Origin: Lophius americanus
Lineage: Eukaryota; Chordata; Actinopteri; Lophiiformes; Lophiidae
Direction: 5' to 3'
Length of the DNA: 64,000 nucleotides
Assembly (NCBI GenBank): GCA_037951165.1
Contig: JBBDHG010000006.1
Coordinates: forward strand, 930,001-994,000
Shown here: one piece after another, positions 59,151 to 64,000 of the stretch
Layout: every line of letters starts with the position of its first letter
Position numbering within the stretch: position 1 is the stretch's first letter
Notes under the pieces: generated by a model
What the model saw: only the letters and a program-made list of their open reading frames with translations
Databases searched by the model: none
What the model was told of the DNA's origin: nothing
Made by a program: the position numbers and the translations under genes

Positions 59151-59847
59151 GTTTATGACACGTATACGACATGTTTATAACCTTAACACGCCTAATGTTT
59201 ATGAGACGTATATGATACGTTTATAACATTAACACGCCTAACGGTTATGACACGTATACGAAACGTTTATAACATTAACACGCCTAAGGCTTATGACACG
59301 TATACGACATGTCTATAACATTAACACGCCTAATGTTTATGACACGTATACGACCTGTTTATAACATTAAAACGCCTAATGTTTCACACGTATACGACAT
59401 GTTTATAGCATTAACACGCCTAACGGTTATGAGACGTATACGACACGTTTATAACATTAACACACCTAAGGCTTATAACATTAACACGCCTAATGTTTGA
59501 CACGTATACGACATGTGTATAACATTAACACGCCTAATGTTTGACACGTATACAACATGTTTATAACATTAACACGCCTAAGGTTTATAACATTAACACG
59601 CCTTATGACACGTATACGACCTGTTTATAACATTAAAACGCCTAATGTTTCACACGTATACGACATGTTTATAGCATTAACACGGCTAACGGTTATGACA
59701 CGTATACGAAACGTTTATAAATTAACACGCCTAAGGCTTATAACATTAACACGCCTAATGTTTGACACGTATACGACATTTTCCTAACATTAACACGCCT
59801 AATGTTTGACACGTATACGACACGTTTATAACATTAACACGCCTAAG
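59151..59847 (+). repeat. 697-bp tandem duplication of 58,454-59,150
   Basis: At about 59,150 the sequence returns to the phase of 58,454 (GTTTATGACACG, then ATAACCTTAAC) and repeats at offset 697, seen at 58,612/59,309 and 58,860/59,557. The duplication lies wholly inside the last 1,857-bp copy, so it probably arose after it. Confidence 0.86.
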
Positions 59848-62100
59848 GTTTATAACATTAATACGCCTAATGTTTATGACACGTATACTACACATTTATG
59901 AATTAACACGCCTAAGGTTTATATCATTAACACGCCTAATGTATGACACGTATACGTCATTTTCCTAACATTAACACGCCTAATGTTTATGACACGTATA
60001 CGACATGTTTTTTAACATCAACACACCTAATGTTTTGACAGGTATACGACATGTCTATAACATTAACACGCCTAATGTTTGACACGTATACGACATGTTT
60101 ATAACATTAACAAGCCTAATATTTCACGCGTATACAACATGTTTATAACATTAACATGCCTAAAGTTTATGACACGTACACGACACGTTTATAACCTTAA
60201 CACGCCTAAGGTTTATGAGACGTATACAATACGTTTATAACATTAACACGCCTAAGGTTTATAACGCGTATACGATATGTTTATAACCTTAACACGCCTA
60301 ATGTTTATAAGACGTATACGACACGTTTATAACATTAACACGCCTAACGGTTATAAAACGTATACGAAACGTTTATAACATTAACACGCCTAAGGCTTAT
60401 AACATTAACACGCCTAAAGTTTATGAGACGTATACAATACGTTTATAACATTAACACGCCTAAAGTTTATGAGACGTATACAATACGTTTATAACATTAA
60501 CACGCCTAAGTTTCATGAGACGTATACGACACGTTTATAACATTAACACGCCTAAGGTTCATAACATTAACACGCCTAATGTTTATGATACGTATGCGAC
60601 ACGTTTGTAACATTAACAGGCCTAACAGTTATGACACGTATACGACACGTTTGTAACATTAACACGCCTAACAGTTATGACACGTATACGACACGTTTAT
60701 AACATTAACACGCCTAAGGCTTATAACATTAACACGCCTAATGTTTGACCTGTATACGACATGTTTATAACATTAACACGCCTAACGTTTATGACACTTA
60801 TATGACACGTTTATAACATTAACACGCCTAACGGTTATGAGACGTATACGACACGTTTATAACATTAACACACCTAAGGCTTATAACATTAACACGCCTA
60901 ATGTTTGACACGTATACGACATGTTTATAACATTAACTAGCCTAATGTTTCACACGTATACAACATGTTTATAACATTAACACGCCTAAAGTTTATGACA
61001 CGTATACAACACATTTATAACCTTAACATGCCTAATGTTTATGAGACGTATACAATACGTTTATAGCATTAACACGCCTAAGGTTTATGACGCGTATACG
61101 ATATGTTTATAACCTTAACACGCCTAGTGTTTATGAGACATATACGACACGTTTATAACATTAACACTCCTAAGGTTTATTACATTAACACGCCTAATGT
61201 TTATGACACGTATACGACACGTTTATAACATTAACACGCCTAACGGTTATGACACGTATACGAAACGTTTATAACATTAACACGCCTAAGGCTTATGACA
61301 CGTATACGACATGTCTATAACATTAACACGCCTAATGTTTATGACACGTATACGACCTGTTTATAACATTAAAACGCCTAATGTTTCACACGTATACGAC
61401 ATGTTTATAGCATTAACACGCCTAACGGTTATGAGACGTATACGACACGTTTATAACATTAACACACCTAAGGCTTATAACATTAACACGCCTAATGTTT
61501 GACACGTATACGACATGTTTATAACAATAACACGCCTAAGGTTTATGACGCGTATACGACACGTTTATTACATTAACACGCCTAAGGTTTATAACATTAT
61601 TACGCCTTATGTTTATGACACGTATACGACACGTTTATAACATTAACACGGCTAACGGTTATGACACGTATACGAAACGTTTATAAATTAACACGCCTAA
61701 GAATTATAACATTATCACGCCTAATGTTTGACTCGTATACGACATTTTCCTAACAATAACACGCCTAATGTTTGACACGTATACGACACGTTTATAACAT
61801 TAACACGCCTAAGGTTTATAACATTAACACGCCTAATGTATGACACGTATACGTCATTTTCCTAACATTAACATGCCTAATGTTTATGACACGTATACAA
61901 CATGTTTTTTAACATCAACACGCCTAATGTTTTGACAGGTATACGACATGTCTTTAACATTAACACGCCTAATGTTTGACACGTATACGACATGTTTATA
62001 ACATTAACAAGCCTAATGTTTGACACGTATACAACATGTTTATAACATTAACATGCCTAAAGTTTATGACACGTATACGACACGTTTATAACCTTAACAC
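59848..62100 (+). repeat. Family I mixed modules after the 1,857-bp array
   Basis: Continues with an AATACGCC unit as in the 1,857-bp copies but has TATGAATTAAC where copies 1 and 2 have TATGAACTAAC. It then follows the module order of 44.5-46.7 kb. No gene is visible. Confidence 0.75.
60413..60504 (+). repeat. Exact duplication of one 46-bp monomer
   Basis: The unit beginning CCTAAAGTTTATGAGACG occurs at 60,413 and again, unchanged by eye, at 60,459. The equivalent places near 4,254, 8,772, 45,028 and 49,450 have it once. This is the smallest clear duplication step in the window. Confidence 0.85.
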
Positions 62101-64000
62101 GCCTAATGTTTGATACGTATATGACATGTCTATACCATTAACACGCCTAATGTTTGACACATATACCACATGTTTATAACATTAACACGCCTAATGTTTA
62201 TGACACGTATATGACATGTTTATAACAGTAACAGGCCTAAGGCTTATGACACGTATACGACATGTCTATAACATTAACACACCTAATGTTTATGACACGT
62301 ATACGACCTGTTTATAACATTAAAACGCCTAATGTTTCACATGTATACGACATGTTTATAGCATTAACACGCCTAACGGTTATGACACGTATACGAAACG
62401 TTTATAAATTAACACGCCTAAGAATTATAACATTATCACGCCTAATGTTTGACACGTATACGACATTTTCCTAACAATAACACGCCTAATGTTTGACACG
62501 TATACGACACGTTTATAACATTAACACGCCTAAGGTTTATAACATTAACACGCCTAATGTATGACACGTATACGTCATTTTCCTAACATTAACATGCCTA
62601 ATGTTTATGACACGTATACAACATGTTTTTTAACATCAACACGCCTAATGTTTCACACGTATACGACATGTTTATAGCATTAACACGCCTAACGGTTATG
62701 AGACGTATACGACACGTTTATAACATTAACACACCTAAGGCTTATAACATTAACACGCCTAATGTTTGACTCGTATACGACATGTTTATAACATTAACAC
62801 GCCTAAGGTTTATGACGCGAATACGACACGTTTATTACATTAACACGCCTAAGGTTTATAACATTATTACGCCTTATGTTTATGACACGTATACGACACG
62901 TTTATAACATTAACACGGCTAACGGTTATGACACGTATACGAAACGTTTATAAATTAACACGCCTAAGAATTATAACATTATCACGCCTAATGTTTGACA
63001 CGTATACGACATTTTCCTAACAATAACACGCCTAATGTTTGACACGTATACGACACGTTTATAACATTAACACGCCTAAGATTTATAACATTAACACGCC
63101 TAATGTATGACACGTATACGTCATTTTCCTAACATTAACATGCCTAATGTTTATGACACGTATACAACATGTTTTTTAACATCAACACGCCTAATGTTTT
63201 GACAGGTATACGACATGTCTTTAACATTAACACGCCTAATGTTTGACACGTATACGACATGTTTATAACATTAACAAGCCTAATGTTTGACACGTATACA
63301 ACATGTTTATAACATTAACATGCCTAAAGTTTATGACACGTATACGACACGTTTATAACCTTAACACGCCTAATGTTTATGAGACGTATACAATACGTTT
63401 AGAACATTAACACGCCTAAGGTTTATGACGCGTATACAATATTTTTATAACCTTAACACGCCTAATGTTTATGAGACGTATACGACACGTTTCTAACATT
63501 AACACGCCTAAGGCTTATAACATTAACACGCCTAATGTATATGACACGTATACGACACGTTTATAACATTAACACGCCTAATGTTTATGACACGTATATG
63601 ACATGTTTATAACGTCAACACGCCTAATGTTTGATACGTATATGACATGTCTATACCATTAACACGCCTAATGTTTGACACATATACCACATGTTTATAA
63701 CATTAACACGCCTAATGTTTATGACACGTATATGACATGTTTATAACAGTAACAGGCCTAAGGCTTATGACACGTATACGACATGTCTATAATATTAACA
63801 CACCTAATGTTTATGACACGTATACGACCTGTTTATAACATTAAAACGCCTAATGTTTCACATGTATACGACATGTTTATAGCATTAACACGCCTAACGG
63901 TTATGACACGTATACGAAACGTTTATAAATTAACACGCCTAAGAATTATAACATTATCACGCCTAATGTTTGACACGTATACGACATTTTCCTAACAATA
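62101..64000 (+). repeat. 1,521-bp tandem repeat, second copy cut by window end
   Basis: GCCTAATGTTTGATACG at 62,101 recurs at 63,622, and the following modules at 62,262 and 63,783 keep the 1,521-bp offset to the end of the window. The second copy continues beyond the window. A 546-bp step (62,630/63,176) lies inside the first copy. Confidence 0.8.

Larger units (their letters stand above)
1..64000. repeat. Satellite DNA array, 46/44/24-bp monomers, filling the window
   Basis: Every line of sequence is made of the same two half-units. Half A (24 bp) starts AACATTA, continues ACACGCC, then TAATGTT and TAT. Half B (22 bp) has GACACGTATACG and ends ACGTTTAT or ATGTTTAT. All copies point the same way; I found no inverted block. 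Monomers differ mainly in the A/B linker (TAATGTTTAT, TAACGGTTAT, TAAGGTTTAT, TAAGGCTTAT, TAAAGTTTAT), at CpG positions, and by loss of half B. The array runs off both ends, so its real length is at least 64 kb. Tandem arrays this large and homogeneous are typical of eukaryotic heterochromatin (general knowledge). Centromeric function is possible but not shown by the sequence. Confidence 0.98.

Noticed and set aside
1..64000. CRISPR array
   Set aside because: Units are contiguous variants of one monomer with no unique spacers, and no cas genes are present.
1..64000. Telomeric repeat or known centromere satellite
   Set aside because: No TTAGGG/TTTAGGG-type runs, no GGAAT runs and no CENP-B-box-like motif were seen; unit length does not match the alpha, CentO, CentC or 178-bp satellites.
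1..64000. TTTATAA as TATA-box promoters
   Set aside because: The motif is part of the monomer and occurs in nearly every unit, with no gene downstream.

Overview
The whole 64-kb window is one uninterrupted tandem satellite array. I see no unique sequence, no protein-coding gene, no RNA gene and no recognisable transposon in it, and neither edge of the array is reached. The basic unit is about 46 bp: a 24-bp half (A) starting AACATTA and containing ACACGCC, then a 22-bp half (B) built around CGTATACG and ending GTTTAT. Three unit lengths are mixed throughout: 46 bp, 44 bp (two bases shorter in the A/B linker) and 24 bp (A half alone). Dividing window length by mean unit length gives roughly 1,500 units; this is an estimate, not a count. 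The consensus unit is about 35% G+C but carries four CpGs.

Such an array suggests a eukaryotic nuclear chromosome, in a centromeric, pericentromeric, subtelomeric or other heterochromatic block. The sequence does not tell me the taxon. I see no CENP-B-box-like motif, no TTAGGG or TTTAGGG telomere repeat, no GGAAT satellite and no similarity to the alpha, CentO/CentC or 178-bp plant satellites as I know them.

Above the monomer level the array is a nested set of higher-order repeats (HORs). Offsets come from matching private variants by eye. Two families are visible. Family I fills about 1-12.5, 22.4-33.2 and 38.3-64 kb. Family II is marked by GTTAATAAC, AGCACGCC and CTAACTGTTAT variants and has a 2,609-bp HOR. 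It fills about 12.5-22.4 and 33.3-38.3 kb, with a stub near 28.4 kb and a patch of about 315 bp at 42.8-43.1 kb.

Layout: 1-3.1 kb, mixed family I; 3.1-11.3 kb, a 4,518-bp tandem pair; 11.3-12.5 kb, local re-duplications; 12.5-21.6 kb, four copies of the 2,609-bp HOR, some truncated; 21.6-22.4 kb, two copies of a 389-bp unit; 23.6-33.2 kb, a 4,968-bp tandem pair; 33.3-37.2 kb, a second, shorter family II array; 37.2-38.3 kb, three copies of the 389-bp unit; 38.1-47.7 kb, a pair of about 5.0 kb; 47.5-54.3 kb, 546-bp and 2,095-bp duplications; 53.9-59.2 kb, a 1,857-bp unit in about 2.8 copies, followed by a 697-bp duplication; 59.8-64 kb, mixed modules and a 1,521-bp repeat cut by the window end.

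The organisation looks like repeated unequal exchange at many scales, from 46 bp to about 20 kb. Almost all breakpoints keep the monomer phase; two junctions (near 43,102 and 49,297) break it. All open reading frames are by-products of 46/44/24-bp phase changes and are not annotated as genes.
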